Assembly (NCBI GenBank): GCA_020634235.1
Contig: JACKCB010000001.1
Span: 992,001 to 1,056,000, forward strand
DNA length: 64,000 nucleotides
Reading direction: 5' to 3'
DNA from: Ardenticatenaceae bacterium
Lineage (GTDB): Bacteria; Chloroflexota; Anaerolineae; Promineifilales; Promineifilaceae
The position numbers and the translations under genes were made by a program. The number at the start of each line of letters is the position of its first letter. Position 1 is the first letter of the stretch. Of the stretch, positions 17,713 through 27,000 are shown in pieces. The notes beneath the pieces are model-generated. The model did not search any database, had not been told where the DNA came from, and was given only the letters and a program-made list of their open reading frames with translations.

Positions 17713-17891
17713 TCAATGATGACCACAGTTGTTAAGACCCGCATTGTAAGTTAACTCTGCGAAAATCCTAGATGAGGATTTAGCGGCCACTATTCGTGCC
17801 AGCCGGGATGAGTTGATGGGATGATGATAGTCTGCTTGATGAGGATTTAACGGCCACCATTTGGGATGAGGATGAGTGGGAATGGTAGTCA
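17647..17891 (+). repeat. Three copies of the antitoxin-tail sequence
   Basis: A 69-bp unit at 17647-17715 recurs at 17823-17891 with only a few substitutions. It encodes the acidic DEDEWEW tail plus stop. A third, partial copy (27 identical bases) lies at 17768-17794 and then diverges. The last copy overlaps the mazF start codon and has an in-frame TGA just upstream of the unit, so it has no start of its own. The pattern suggests repeated recombination or duplication between related antitoxin genes. Confidence 0.85.
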
Positions 17892-18205
17892 AGCGTTTTG
17901 ATATTTTCTTGGTTAATCTCGATCCAACAATTGGCAGTGAGATCCAAAAAACGCGCCCCTGCTTAATCATCTCACCAGATGAAATGAATCGAAACATTCG
18001 TACCGTTATCGTTGCGCCAATGACAACAAAAGGAAGGGACTATCCCACGCGAGTTGCTTGTGAATTCCAAGGGAAACAGGGGCAAATCGTTTTAGATCAG
18101 ATCCGCACCATTGATAAATCGCGGTTAGTCAGAAAACTTGGTCAGCTAAAGGAAGAATCAAGAGCGGATGTATTGGACACATTGGCAGAAATGTTTGGTG
18201 AATAG
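17882..18205 (+). CDS. MazF/PemK-family endoribonuclease toxin
   Basis: 107 residues from an ATG that overlaps the TAG of the antitoxin tail (ATGGTAG). It has the family features KRFDIFLVNLDPTIGSE, QKTRPCLIIS and DQIRTIDKSRL. MazF cuts mRNA at short sequence motifs. The reading frame looks intact although no complete cognate antitoxin gene is seen upstream. A partner elsewhere, or the surviving tail fragment, might restrain it. Confidence 0.85.
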   Translation: MVVKRFDIFLVNLDPTIGSEIQKTRPCLIISPDEMNRNIRTVIVAPMTTKGRDYPTRVACEFQGKQGQIVLDQIRTIDKSRLVRKLGQLKEESRADVLDTLAEMFGE

Positions 18206-18423
18206 GCTCAAACCTGAACGCAGACCTATACCCCTAAGCTGCCGTTATGCGGGCCCAGGTTGTAGTGGCGGTGGGCGAGATCCGCGCGGGCGCGGGTGAG
18301 CTGGGCCGTTTGTCAGAGTTAGCAGCTGAAGCCGACCTGTAGATGGGTGGTGCCCCGGCCGGGGCATGGATTGGCGGCCTATCCTCACCGCTACGCCTTC
18401 TACCCGCTCAAAAGAGTACTGCC

Positions 18424-19008
18424 ATGACCAATTACGATGAACAGTATCAGATTGAGAAAAATCTATTTGGCTCTCCATACGCCGAGTTTGAAACGTTTGT
18501 AAGTCAACATGCCTTACGGGGCGGCAAGGCTCTTGACCTTGGTTGTGGTCAGGGTAGAGATGCTTTGATGTTGGCTGAATACGGCTATACCGTCACTGGT
18601 GTCGACTCCTCGCATGTTGGCGTTGCGCAAATGATCGATATGGCAAAAGCCAGAGGGCTAGCTGTAAACGGAGTGGTGGCCAACCTCTATGATTATCAAA
18701 TAACAGAAACCTTTGATGCTATTGTTTTAGATTCAATCCTGCATTTTGCGAAAGCTGACAGACGCAAGGAGTTGGCTTTACTGGATAGGCTTGTTTCTCA
18801 CATCAACGAAAATGGGTTTTTGTTCCTTTTTGTGCATCGATCACGGAAGAAAGAAAAGGAGCTCAAATCCTGGTATGAGAGAGTGGCATCAGATTTTGAG
18901 CTGGTCAAGGAAGGCTACATCGACTATGTTTATGAGGAAATGGCTACGCGGTTTCAATCTGAGTTTCAGTTTTACATGCTAATTCTAAAACGAATTCGAG
19001 CGGGCTAA
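18424..19008 (+). CDS. TehB-like SAM-dependent methyltransferase
   Basis: 194 residues from the ATG beginning MTNYDEQYQIEKNLFG. Motif I is ALDLGCGQGRDALMLAEYG, followed by VTGVDSS and the later AIVLDSILHF. This resembles the TehB/tellurite-resistance group of small methyltransferases. Codon use is AT-richer than in the surrounding chromosome, as in the neighbouring toxin genes, so it was probably acquired. A longer in-frame start at 18343 would add unrelated sequence. Confidence 0.78.
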   Translation: MTNYDEQYQIEKNLFGSPYAEFETFVSQHALRGGKALDLGCGQGRDALMLAEYGYTVTGVDSSHVGVAQMIDMAKARGLAVNGVVANLYDYQITETFDAIVLDSILHFAKADRRKELALLDRLVSHINENGFLFLFVHRSRKKEKELKSWYERVASDFELVKEGYIDYVYEEMATRFQSEFQFYMLILKRIRAG

Positions 19009-19027
19009 CAGCGCTTGGTGCGGAGCG

Positions 19028-19068
19028 GCAAGTCTGCGGCTCGTTTGAGTCGTTCCGTTTAGACTTGC
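19028..19068 (+). other. Hairpin after the methyltransferase gene
   Basis: GCAAGTCT (19028-19035) pairs with AGACTTGC (19061-19068), starting 20 bp after the methyltransferase stop. The context CTAACAGCGCTTGGTGCGG before it is reminiscent of the left end of integron attC sites, but the matching right end (GTTRRRY core) is not present. It may be a terminator or a degenerate recombination site. Confidence 0.35.
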
Positions 19069-19093
19069 ACGGCAAACCGCAACAGACACGGCT

Positions 19094-19432
19094 TTGCGCT
19101 ATCGAGAAGGCGGGTATTTAGTCGCCATAGATGATTTCTGGGATTCGTTTTCGCAATTGCAGGAGTACGCTACACTCCTCAGTAAGCCAAACATCACCCC
19201 AATTATTCTCAAGCCAGAGTTATCCATTGTCCTGGCCCGCAACCATGCTCGTATGCCTCCATCAGAGTTTCGCAAGCATATGGATGACGGCATTAGAATG
19301 ATTTATGCGGATCTGGACAAGCAAGAGTCTACGCTGAAGGCGCAGGGCTGGCTTGTACTTGACACATCGAATGACACAATAGAATCATCGGTTATCCGAA
19401 TTGTCACACTACTTGAAACTTCTGCTGGTTGA
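19094..19432 (+). pseudogene. 5'-truncated kinase-like fragment
   Basis: 112 residues starting at a TTG in an open frame that extends back to 19049 without a good start. The sequence begins in mid-domain (RYREGGYLVAIDDFW) and continues with LILKPELSIVLARN-like and QGWLVLDTSNDTIESSVIRI, typical of the second half of small P-loop kinases. No P-loop (GxxxxGK) precedes it; the hairpin region lies there instead. It is best read as a remnant in the acquired island. Confidence 0.5.
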
Positions 19433-19543
19433 ACGCCAGCGCTTCTTGCGCAAAAAGAAGAAATGGCGTGACACTTCTGTGTAAAGCTATTCTCCTATTT
19501 TGGGGATGGCGTCGCACTTGCTGTATGTTGGAAGGAATGATTG

Positions 19544-20860
19544 CTATTGAGTGGCTATTTTGCGTGCCAGGCGGTCCAGGCGGTGTTGTAGTTCTTGCCG
19601 GGCCAGGGCCGCCCGGCCGGGGTCCGGCCAGAAAGCCACCAATTGCAGAGCCTGGTTGGTCCAGGCCATGGCCGGCGCCAGCGCCTGCGCCTGCCACTCG
19701 TAATACTTGGCCAACGCCACGTGGGCCGAAATATCCTCAAAACTGGTGCTGGCCATTTGCTGCCACACCTGCACCGCCTCTTCCCAACGCCCGGCACGTT
19801 TTAGCAGTTGGCCCAACTGGTGCAGCGCCTGCTGGTAGTAGTCAGTGGGCATCGCCGGCACCGCCGCCCGGCGCAAATTCTGCTCGGCGTCGGCCAACAG
19901 CCCCAGGTCGGCCTGCCATTTGCCCACCCCCAGCAGGTCCAGGGGATGGTCGGATGGGTCCGGGTGGTGAAACTGGCGCATCACCCGCGCCAGCAGCGTC
20001 ACCATGGAGAGCATGTCGATCTCGTTGTGGTAGAAGACACGCACCAGTTCGCGGGCGTCACCATCGGCCAGGTAGCGATTGTACAGGCTGGGGATGAGCC
20101 AGCCGGGCACGTCGGCCTGGGTGCGCTGCACACCCAGCATCCGTTCTTCCAACGAACCCAGGGCGCAGGAGGTGAGGCGGTTGCGCCAGATGCGCCGCGC
20201 CGGGGGCAGCAGGTCGATGTGCGGCCGGGCCAGCAAATCGGTGAAGCTGCGGTTCATCAGGTAGCGGTTATCCAGCAGCGGCAGGTCGAAGGCCCGGCCG
20301 TTGAAGGTGATTAGCCCGGCACGGCCGGCCAGCAGCGCTTCCAGCAGGTGCAGCAGGGCGGGCTCGTCGGCCGGGTCTGGCAGGAAGTATTGGCGCACGA
20401 CGAGGGCGTCGCCCTCAAAGAAGGCGGTCCCAACCATGAAGGCCAGCGCCCCGGCCCCACCCAACCCGGTGGTCTCGGTATCGAGGAAGAGGAAGTCGCG
20501 GAAATCGAGGCCGGCCAGGCGGGGATCGCCGGTGAGGGGGACAGCCCCGGCCGGGGTGTATTGCAGCAGGTCCTCCAGCCGGTCTTGCCCATGACGGTGC
20601 GCCAGCGGATAGACGGTATCCAGAATGAAGCATTGGCCCAGGGGCGTATCGACCATTTGCCCGCCGGGGAGAAGGGCGGGCAGCGGTTGGGGCGGGTCAT
20701 CGCCGGCCGGATCGCTGGGAGTGTTGTTACCCGGCCGGATGTAGGTTGGCGGTTCGTCCCCGGCCGGGGGGGGTGAGTTCAGCGGGCGAGGGCGGCCCAG
20801 TTGGCGCGCCCCCTTCACCACGCCCAGGCGGCGCAGGCGGGCTAAGGTCTCTTCATCCAT
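19544..20860 (-). CDS. YprB-type RNase H-like exonuclease with TPR tail
   Basis: 438 residues from MDEETLARLRRLG. The central domain is of the DEDD exonuclease type: FLFLDTETTGLGGAG (DxE), LITFNGRAFDLPLL (middle Asp) and FYHNEIDMLSMVTL (last acidic site). This is the ribonuclease H-like YprB family. About 110 C-terminal residues are helical and TPR-like (QALHQLGQLLKRAGRWEEAV). It probably acts as a 3'-5' exonuclease; the substrate is unknown. A 37-residue longer start exists but reads into the divergent promoter region. Confidence 0.82.
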   Translation of the reverse strand: MDEETLARLRRLGVVKGARQLGRPRPLNSPPPAGDEPPTYIRPGNNTPSDPAGDDPPQPLPALLPGGQMVDTPLGQCFILDTVYPLAHRHGQDRLEDLLQYTPAGAVPLTGDPRLAGLDFRDFLFLDTETTGLGGAGALAFMVGTAFFEGDALVVRQYFLPDPADEPALLHLLEALLAGRAGLITFNGRAFDLPLLDNRYLMNRSFTDLLARPHIDLLPPARRIWRNRLTSCALGSLEERMLGVQRTQADVPGWLIPSLYNRYLADGDARELVRVFYHNEIDMLSMVTLLARVMRQFHHPDPSDHPLDLLGVGKWQADLGLLADAEQNLRRAAVPAMPTDYYQQALHQLGQLLKRAGRWEEAVQVWQQMASTSFEDISAHVALAKYYEWQAQALAPAMAWTNQALQLVAFWPDPGRAALARQELQHRLDRLARKIATQ

Positions 20861-21003
20861 GGGCGGATTGTAGAAGCGAAGCGGGGGAATAGCAAACCGC
20901 CAGCGCCGCACAAGCAAGGCAGCACGGGCAATTGGTGTTATACTTCGGTCAATGGCGCGGCGCGCCCACAACCTGCCACCACGAACAGTTCACGAAGCAT
21001 CTC

Positions 21004-22002
21004 ATGCCGCTTGTACTCGCCCTCATCTTCCTGTTTACGCTTATCTTCCTGGCCAATATCGCCACTGCCAGCCCGGACAAGAGCCTGGCCAATGTGCTGA
21101 ACTGGGCGTTATTGGCCCTGAATCTGCTGATATTCTTGTTGGGGCTGGGACTGCTGCTGGTCCGGCCGGGGGATTTGGCAGCGGCGGGCCTGGAAACGGG
21201 GCTGACGGATTTTCGCCCGGCCGGGAGCACCTTCCTGGGAATTGCGATCTGGGGCGTGCTGGCCACCCTGCCAGAACTGCGCCGCTGGTTGGCCCGCTGG
21301 CTGCCCATCGACCCGGAATCCCCGGTGCACACCCTGGCCCTGGTGCTGTGCGGCTTCCTATTGGGCAACAGCCTGATTAGCCTGAGCCAGGGTGGGCTGG
21401 AAAGCCTGGCTGAGACCGCCAGCGCCACCTCCATCTGGGAAGTCATCGCCTCCGAAGCGTTGTTTGCCCTGGTCGCCATTGCGGGGGTGGGCATCTTCAT
21501 CCGCCGCAGCGGCTACAAGACGTTGGAGCGCCTGGGCCTCACCAGGCCCACCGGCAGGCAGTTGCTGCGCGGCCTGGGCTGGGTGCTGGTGCTGGTTGTG
21601 CTGCAAGCCCTGGCCGGGGCAATCTGGCTGGCGCTCAACCCGGAGCAGGCCGAACTGCTAGACAGCGTGAACAGCTCGCTGCTGGGGGAGATAGACACGG
21701 TCTGGGAGTGGTTTTTGCTGGCCCTGGCCGCCGCCCTGGGCGAGGAGATACTTTTCCGCGGGGCGCTGCAGCCGATTTTTGGGCTTTGGGTTACCTCGCT
21801 GCTGTTTGCGGTAGCCCACGTGAATTACGGGGTGACCCCAGCCACAGCGGTGGTCCTGGTTATTGGCCTGGTGCTGGGCATCATTCGCCAGCGCAGCAGC
21901 ACCAGTGTCAGCATTTTTGTCCATTTCAACTACAACTTCCTCCTGGGGCTGCTGGCGCTGTTGGCGCCCTATCTGGAGCAGATTGCCACGCCGCCCGGCT
22001 GA
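21004..22002 (+). CDS. CPBP-family (CAAX-like) intramembrane metalloprotease
   Basis: 332 residues from the ATG beginning MPLVLALIFL, with about eight membrane helices. The catalytic motifs are ALGEEILFRGALQP (EExxxR), FAVAHVNYG (first His) and SIFVHFNYNF (HxxxN). The family includes prenyl-protein and bacteriocin-immunity proteases. The physiological substrate is unknown. It is divergent from the YprB-like gene, with TATACT upstream at 20939-20944. Confidence 0.85.
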   Translation: MPLVLALIFLFTLIFLANIATASPDKSLANVLNWALLALNLLIFLLGLGLLLVRPGDLAAAGLETGLTDFRPAGSTFLGIAIWGVLATLPELRRWLARWLPIDPESPVHTLALVLCGFLLGNSLISLSQGGLESLAETASATSIWEVIASEALFALVAIAGVGIFIRRSGYKTLERLGLTRPTGRQLLRGLGWVLVLVVLQALAGAIWLALNPEQAELLDSVNSSLLGEIDTVWEWFLLALAAALGEEILFRGALQPIFGLWVTSLLFAVAHVNYGVTPATAVVLVIGLVLGIIRQRSSTSVSIFVHFNYNFLLGLLALLAPYLEQIATPPG

Positions 22003-22038
22003 TCCCCGGCCGGGGCGGGCCAGCAATGATTAGGTGAT

Positions 22039-22067
22039 TTGCCATCTATCTGGCTCTTTGTTACAAT
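22039..22067 (+). promoter_or_regulatory. Promoter of tRNA-Pro
   Basis: TTGCCA (22039-22044), a 17-bp spacer and TACAAT (22062-22067), 10 bp before the mature tRNA 5' end. Confidence 0.8.
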
Positions 22068-22077
22068 CCGCAGCGTT

Positions 22078-22151
22078 CGGGGCATGGCGCAGCTTGGTAG
22101 CGCGCTTCAATGGGGTTGAAGAGGTCGTGGGTTCGAATCCCGCTGCCCCGA
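22078..22151 (+). tRNA. tRNA-Pro, anticodon GGG
   Basis: The acceptor stem CGGGGCA (22078-22084) pairs with TGCCCCG (22144-22150), followed by discriminator A. The D arm is GCGCAGCTTGGTAGCGC. The anticodon stem CTTCA/TGAAG encloses the loop ATGGGGT, giving anticodon GGG. The T arm is GTGGGTTCGAATCCCGC. CCA is not encoded. Confidence 0.95.
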
Positions 22152-22159
22152 CTATGAAC

Positions 22160-22193
22160 AAAACGCCGCGTGATCTTGCGTGGCGTTTTTTGT
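22160..22193 (+). terminator. Terminator after tRNA-Pro
   Basis: AAAACGCC (22160-22167) pairs with GGCGTTTT (22182-22189), followed by a T run to 22191, 8 bp after the tRNA. Confidence 0.8.
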
Positions 22194-22220
22194 ATGAGCA
22201 CCCTGATTGGGTATCAGGCC

Positions 22221-22757
22221 ATGAACCAACACTTCAAGAACCGCATTCGCCTCATTGTTGCCCTGCTGCTGTCCCTGGTGGGCGCAGTGGCGCTGTTGGT
22301 TTCCCTGGGGGCACGGGCTTTGGGGCAGGATATCACCCCCGGTTTTGGGGCATGGCAGATGCTCTTTTTGCTGGTTGGTATTACCTGCTTCACAGTAGCC
22401 GGGTTTCTTGTCCTGCAGTCGCGGCGCCTACCCAACGCGCCCCGCTCACTGCAGGCAGAAATTGGGGTGCGGCTGGCGGCTACCGGCCTGGTTTTTGCCT
22501 ACGTTTCTGGTTTTGCCGATCTGCTGAGCATTGGCACGCACCCGCACGCGAACTATCCCCGACCCTTTGTTGGCTGGCTGCAGATTAGCGGTATCTTGTT
22601 GGGCATCCTTTCCATTCTGGTGGGTATGCTGCTGTACCACACCAGCCGTGGTCGCCGCCCGGCCTCTTCGCTGGAGTTCCTGATTGCCAATGGCCAGGCG
22701 GAAGCGCGGCAGGCTGCCCCCCCGGCCGGGACAGAAACGCCCGCCCTGGAAGAATAG
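22221..22757 (+). CDS. Four-helix membrane protein of unknown function
   Basis: 178 residues from ATG 22221 (MNQHFKNRIRL); a nearby in-frame ATG at 22194 would start inside the tRNA terminator. Four hydrophobic helices lie at about 8-30, 45-65, 78-100 and 120-142. The C-terminal tail is hydrophilic and variable, containing the palindrome-encoded PAG. No family is recognised. An 8-bp GC hairpin (22738-22745 with 22757-22764) surrounds the stop codon. Confidence 0.65.
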   Translation: MNQHFKNRIRLIVALLLSLVGAVALLVSLGARALGQDITPGFGAWQMLFLLVGITCFTVAGFLVLQSRRLPNAPRSLQAEIGVRLAATGLVFAYVSGFADLLSIGTHPHANYPRPFVGWLQISGILLGILSILVGMLLYHTSRGRRPASSLEFLIANGQAEARQAAPPAGTETPALEE

Positions 22758-22841
22758 GCGGGCGATAGGGAACTGCTGGCGTTGGTGGGGGCGAAGCGAA
22801 GGTGAAGTGCCGCCCGGGGTTTAACGCGGCCTGCCGGATGT

Positions 22842-24230
22842 CTAACGCATGCCCACCAGTTGGAAGGGCTGCCCCAGGACGGTGAAGATGGCTTCGCTGG
22901 CCAGGGGGCGCTGGAAGGCCACGGAGAAGGTGATGGTTTGCCCGGCCGGGATGACCCAAGGGAAGCTGGGATTTGTGGAGAGCTTCAGATAAAGCGTCCC
23001 TTCACTGGTCAGGCTGACGTCACCCTCTTTAACGACGACGTTTTGCGTGCCGGTGTTGGTAATCTGCCCCACAACCGTCACGCTGGTGCCGTCTAGCGAT
23101 ACTTCGGCGCTCTGGGGGACGATGAGCGCGGCCTGGCTGGCCTCGCTGCCGCCCGCGGCAAAGGGGATGTTCACCTGTGCCTGGCCAGCAGTAACGTCGT
23201 TGGTACTCGCAACCCAGCGCAGGGTGGGGCTGGTCAACCCGGCCGGGAGCTGGTAGCCAGAAACTGCGTCACGTACTTCCCCCAGATTTAGCAGCCCCTG
23301 CAGCGGCGGAAAGTTACCCAACTGGCTGGCTACCGGATTTTGCGCGTAGGTGTTGCCATACTCATCTTGCAGCTCAAAGCGCAGCGTGCTGGTGTCTAGC
23401 GGGGCGCTGCCGGCATTTTGAATCTGGAAGTTCACCAGGAAGAAGATAAAGCCGGGCGGCGCTTCCGGCCGGTCAAAAAGGCCGGTAACGCTGTTCACCG
23501 TCAGGCGTGCACTGCCTAATTGGGCTGTTTCGCCCATCTCCACCACGTTGCCGCTGCCGTTGAGGTTACTGTTGGCGCTGCCTTCGGTGGTCTGGAAGTC
23601 ACCATGCACCACCAGCCGGTCCTGGTTGTCGGAGCCGAGCAGGGCAATGGTGATGCCGGGTGATTGTTGGGCCAGGATGTCCGTTTGTGTTTGCGGCACA
23701 ATTTCACGCGCGGTGACCACAAAAACGAACACCGACTCGTCGCGCATGGTCAGGCGAATCTGGTCGCCGGGGGCCAGGCTCTCCAGCACGCGCCGGTTGG
23801 CGTTGGCGTTGTTGATGCCCAGCAAATAGTTGACCACCGTCCCCTGAACCCAAACTGCTTGATCGTTGTCCAGGTCGCCGACGGACCAGCGACCGGTCGT
23901 TTCGACGGCCTGGGGTACGACATTGTACACCTTGTCGCCCACAGCCAGCAGTGTGGGGGTGCTGAGGGTCAGGCTCATGGCAGGCGAATTGCTGATGGCT
24001 ATACCAATCTGCGCCTGGTTGCCGTCCTGACCAATAGGGGCAAAGGGGGTGGGGGTCACATCGCCAAACAGAAATGAGGGGCGCGCGTCGCGGATCAGGA
24101 AGATGGCGGCCACGCAGACAATGACCAGCCCAAGAACTGAAGCCACAATGGCCAGGATCAGCGGCAGCCGACGGCGAAGCGGTTCCTTTTCCTCCGGGAC
24201 AGGTTCGTTTTCGGGGGGCGTTTCAGACAT
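22842..24230 (-). CDS. Membrane-anchored protein with degenerate sortase-like and DUF4352 domains
   Basis: 462 residues. An acidic cytoplasmic start is followed by a helix at 22-46 and an extracytoplasmic region. Residues about 95-212 follow the sortase pattern (VWVQGTVVNYLLG, LAPGDQIRLT, VVTAREIVPQ, ITIALLGS, DRLVVHGDF), but the catalytic His and Cys are absent and only the Arg (R205) remains. Residues about 230-345 match DUF4352 (LGSARLTVNSVTG, FFLVNFQIQNAG, FELQDEYGNTYAQNP). A second beta-sandwich follows to the end. It is probably a cell-surface binding protein rather than an enzyme. Confidence 0.7.
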   Translation of the reverse strand: MSETPPENEPVPEEKEPLRRRLPLILAIVASVLGLVIVCVAAIFLIRDARPSFLFGDVTPTPFAPIGQDGNQAQIGIAISNSPAMSLTLSTPTLLAVGDKVYNVVPQAVETTGRWSVGDLDNDQAVWVQGTVVNYLLGINNANANRRVLESLAPGDQIRLTMRDESVFVFVVTAREIVPQTQTDILAQQSPGITIALLGSDNQDRLVVHGDFQTTEGSANSNLNGSGNVVEMGETAQLGSARLTVNSVTGLFDRPEAPPGFIFFLVNFQIQNAGSAPLDTSTLRFELQDEYGNTYAQNPVASQLGNFPPLQGLLNLGEVRDAVSGYQLPAGLTSPTLRWVASTNDVTAGQAQVNIPFAAGGSEASQAALIVPQSAEVSLDGTSVTVVGQITNTGTQNVVVKEGDVSLTSEGTLYLKLSTNPSFPWVIPAGQTITFSVAFQRPLASEAIFTVLGQPFQLVGMR

Positions 24231-24292
24231 ATGGTTTAACCTGCGGCAGATGCACCCGGCCGGGGCACACGCCCGCCAGGCAGCGCCAGCAT

Positions 24293-25885
24293 TTATGGGA
24301 TAACAATGGGCAGCGCTTGCGGAGCAACGCGCAAGAAGATGGTGGAATCACCTGCGGCCAGTACCTGGTTGAAGTTCAGGAAGGGTACCGAAACCCGGAT
24401 GGCCCCGGTCGTTGCAATGGGGCCAAAGCGCACGTTGCCCGCTTCGTTGGTATAGCCAAAAGCCAGCAGTTGGCCGGTAGCATTGTCGAAGACACCTACG
24501 GCCGCTCCCACAATCCCTTCGTTTAGCTCGGCCGTGAAGTTGTTGTTGGCATCGTAATAGAGGGTGATGTCCAGATTGACAGTGGTGGCCCCACCCGCCG
24601 CTGACGTGGCCGTGGGCAGGGGGAGAATGACAACGTTGGGGCGCGTCGTGGGCACCGGGGTCTGGAACAACCCTGGGGGCAGCGGCGTAGGTGTGGGAAA
24701 CGCGGTGGGGATGACGAAGGTGGGAACGGGCGTGGCGCTGGGCACCAGACCACCCCCTCCGGCCCCGGCCGGGATGGTCGGCGTGGGCGAGGGTGTCGGC
24801 GTAAAGATCAGCTGTGAGCAGATCATGTCGTAGGTGTAGAGGTAGGACAAGGCGTACTCCGGCTGGGGCACCGGCCCCACCAGGACATACAGCCAACCCG
24901 TGTACGTGGCCAGATAGCCCACCCGGCTGCCCAGATTGCCCGCCTCTTTGTCAATGTCATCGTTGCCGCCCAGGCCGGCACCGGGGTCTTGGGCGTAGTA
25001 GAAAATCATGTTGGTGTCGTTGACACTGGAGAGGTTGAGCGTTTCACACTGGTAATAAAGCCCCTGTTTCACCCAAATGCGGTAGAAATCATTGTCCGGT
25101 CCTTCGCCTACCGGCGGCACAAAGTCATAGCTGCCGATGACTGCCAACTCCACCACGCAGGCGGCGTCGAATGAGTTGTTGATTTCACAGTTGTCAATGG
25201 AAGGGATTCGTGTGCCGGTAGGCCGTGGCGTGGGCGTGGCGGTGCCCAAGATTTCCTTGATTTCCAGCTTGTAGGTGCGCCCGGCCGGGTCGGCCGGCGA
25301 TTTATTGACCACCTTCACGTAGTAGAAGCCAGTGGTATTGGCCGAAACGGTGACCTTGGAATCCCGCTTCAACGGATCATAATCATCGTTAATGGCCAGC
25401 ACGTTGCCATTGACGTCATAAACCGTGATCTCGGTGTCCAGGCCCACCGTCAGGTCTTTGGTGAAAATCTCGTAGGATGAGCCAACCTTGGTCACAAAGC
25501 GGAAGAAATCCACGTCGCCCGACGGCCACAGCGTGATAGCTTGCAGCACCAGGCCCGCTTCGGTCCCCGTGGCCTGGCCAAAATTGTTGTTCGGCTCGAA
25601 CTGGTCCACATAGACATCGGTGCTGGGTGGCGCAGGGGTCGAGGTTGAGGTTGAAGTTGACGTAGCAGTTGGCGTGTTGGTGGGGGTGTTGGTAGGGGTA
25701 TTGGTGGGGGTGCTGGTATCCTGCTCCGGAGCAGACAAACCGCCTGACCCGCCGGCTGCCGGACTGGTTACCACCGCCGCGTTAGAACCGCTTACCTGGG
25801 CAACAACCACGGCGCCGCTGAACACGGCGATCACCAGCAGGCTGATGGCATAACGTAGTAACAGGCGAGCTCGATTCTCTTCCAT
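24293..25885 (-). CDS. Secreted modular protein with Thr/Pro linkers and PPC domain
   Basis: 530 residues. An N-terminal signal or anchor helix (about 8-29) is followed by a TPTNTPTNTPT linker at about 55-85. Next comes a pre-peptidase C-terminal-like domain (DQFEPNNNFGQATG, then SGDVDFFRF, ITVYDVNGNVLAINDDYDP, GFYYVKV). A second similar module, another Thr/Pro linker and a C-terminal Cna/SdrD-like module (ITLYYDANNNFTAELNEGIVG, FGYTNEAGNVRFGPI) complete it. It is probably an extracellular structural or adhesive protein. It lies 62 bp upstream of the DUF4352 gene, likely in one unit. Confidence 0.8.
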   Translation of the reverse strand: MEENRARLLLRYAISLLVIAVFSGAVVVAQVSGSNAAVVTSPAAGGSGGLSAPEQDTSTPTNTPTNTPTNTPTATSTSTSTSTPAPPSTDVYVDQFEPNNNFGQATGTEAGLVLQAITLWPSGDVDFFRFVTKVGSSYEIFTKDLTVGLDTEITVYDVNGNVLAINDDYDPLKRDSKVTVSANTTGFYYVKVVNKSPADPAGRTYKLEIKEILGTATPTPRPTGTRIPSIDNCEINNSFDAACVVELAVIGSYDFVPPVGEGPDNDFYRIWVKQGLYYQCETLNLSSVNDTNMIFYYAQDPGAGLGGNDDIDKEAGNLGSRVGYLATYTGWLYVLVGPVPQPEYALSYLYTYDMICSQLIFTPTPSPTPTIPAGAGGGGLVPSATPVPTFVIPTAFPTPTPLPPGLFQTPVPTTRPNVVILPLPTATSAAGGATTVNLDITLYYDANNNFTAELNEGIVGAAVGVFDNATGQLLAFGYTNEAGNVRFGPIATTGAIRVSVPFLNFNQVLAAGDSTIFLRVAPQALPIVIP

Positions 25886-26207
25886 ACACAGCCTCTCGGG
25901 CAGTCTGTCCTATTGGTGGTCTGCCTGACCAGAACAGTCCAGGGTGGTCATGGCAGGGATTCTGTTGGTACCAGGGTCAAGTCCAGAGAACTGCTGGGAT
26001 GTGGGCTGCTGCTTCTGGTACTGTCTGGCAATGGGCTTGCAGTCTGTCGGCCGCTGCACCAGACAGGGAAGTCGAGGCAATGTAGGTGATGTTCAGACCC
26101 TGGCCAACTTGAACATGAATGGATTATATGAGGATAGAATGCGTTGGGCAAACCTGGGTTGAAGATTGGTTAAGTGTTTCTCATGAGTATGGGGGTGGCC
26201 CAATGAA
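25886..26207. other. Intergenic region, no gene seen
   Basis: About 320 bp between the secreted-protein gene and clpP. No convincing coding frame was found. The region is less GC-rich and free of the iterated palindrome, and it probably holds the promoter of the secreted-protein operon. No hexamer pair with good spacing stands out. Confidence 0.5.
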
Positions 26208-26245
26208 ACAGGGGCAACCGGCCGGGGGAGACTGGTTGCCCCTGT
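26208..26245 (-). terminator. Hairpin downstream of clpP with the iterated palindrome in its loop
   Basis: ACAGGGGCAACC (26208-26219) pairs perfectly with GGTTGCCCCTGT (26234-26245). The 14-nt loop holds most of CCGGCCGG. Read on the minus strand, the stem is followed by TTTCATT. The 12-bp perfect stem 60 bp past the clpP stop marks it as the operon terminator. Confidence 0.75.
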
Positions 26246-26307
26246 GATTTTGTGTGGGATGGCTGCCCGCCCCCGGCCGGGGTCGGGCACACAGCCGTTG
26301 GCGTCGA

Positions 26308-26940
<633 letters not shown>

Positions 26941-27000
26941 GTTCTTTCTCCTGAGCCTGTCTTGCCGGCTCAACAAATAACGCACATGGTGTGGCCGCGT

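Noticed and set aside
16640..19600. Prophage or insertion sequence in the AT-richer block
   Set aside because: No transposase, integrase or phage structural gene and no terminal inverted repeats with target duplication were found.
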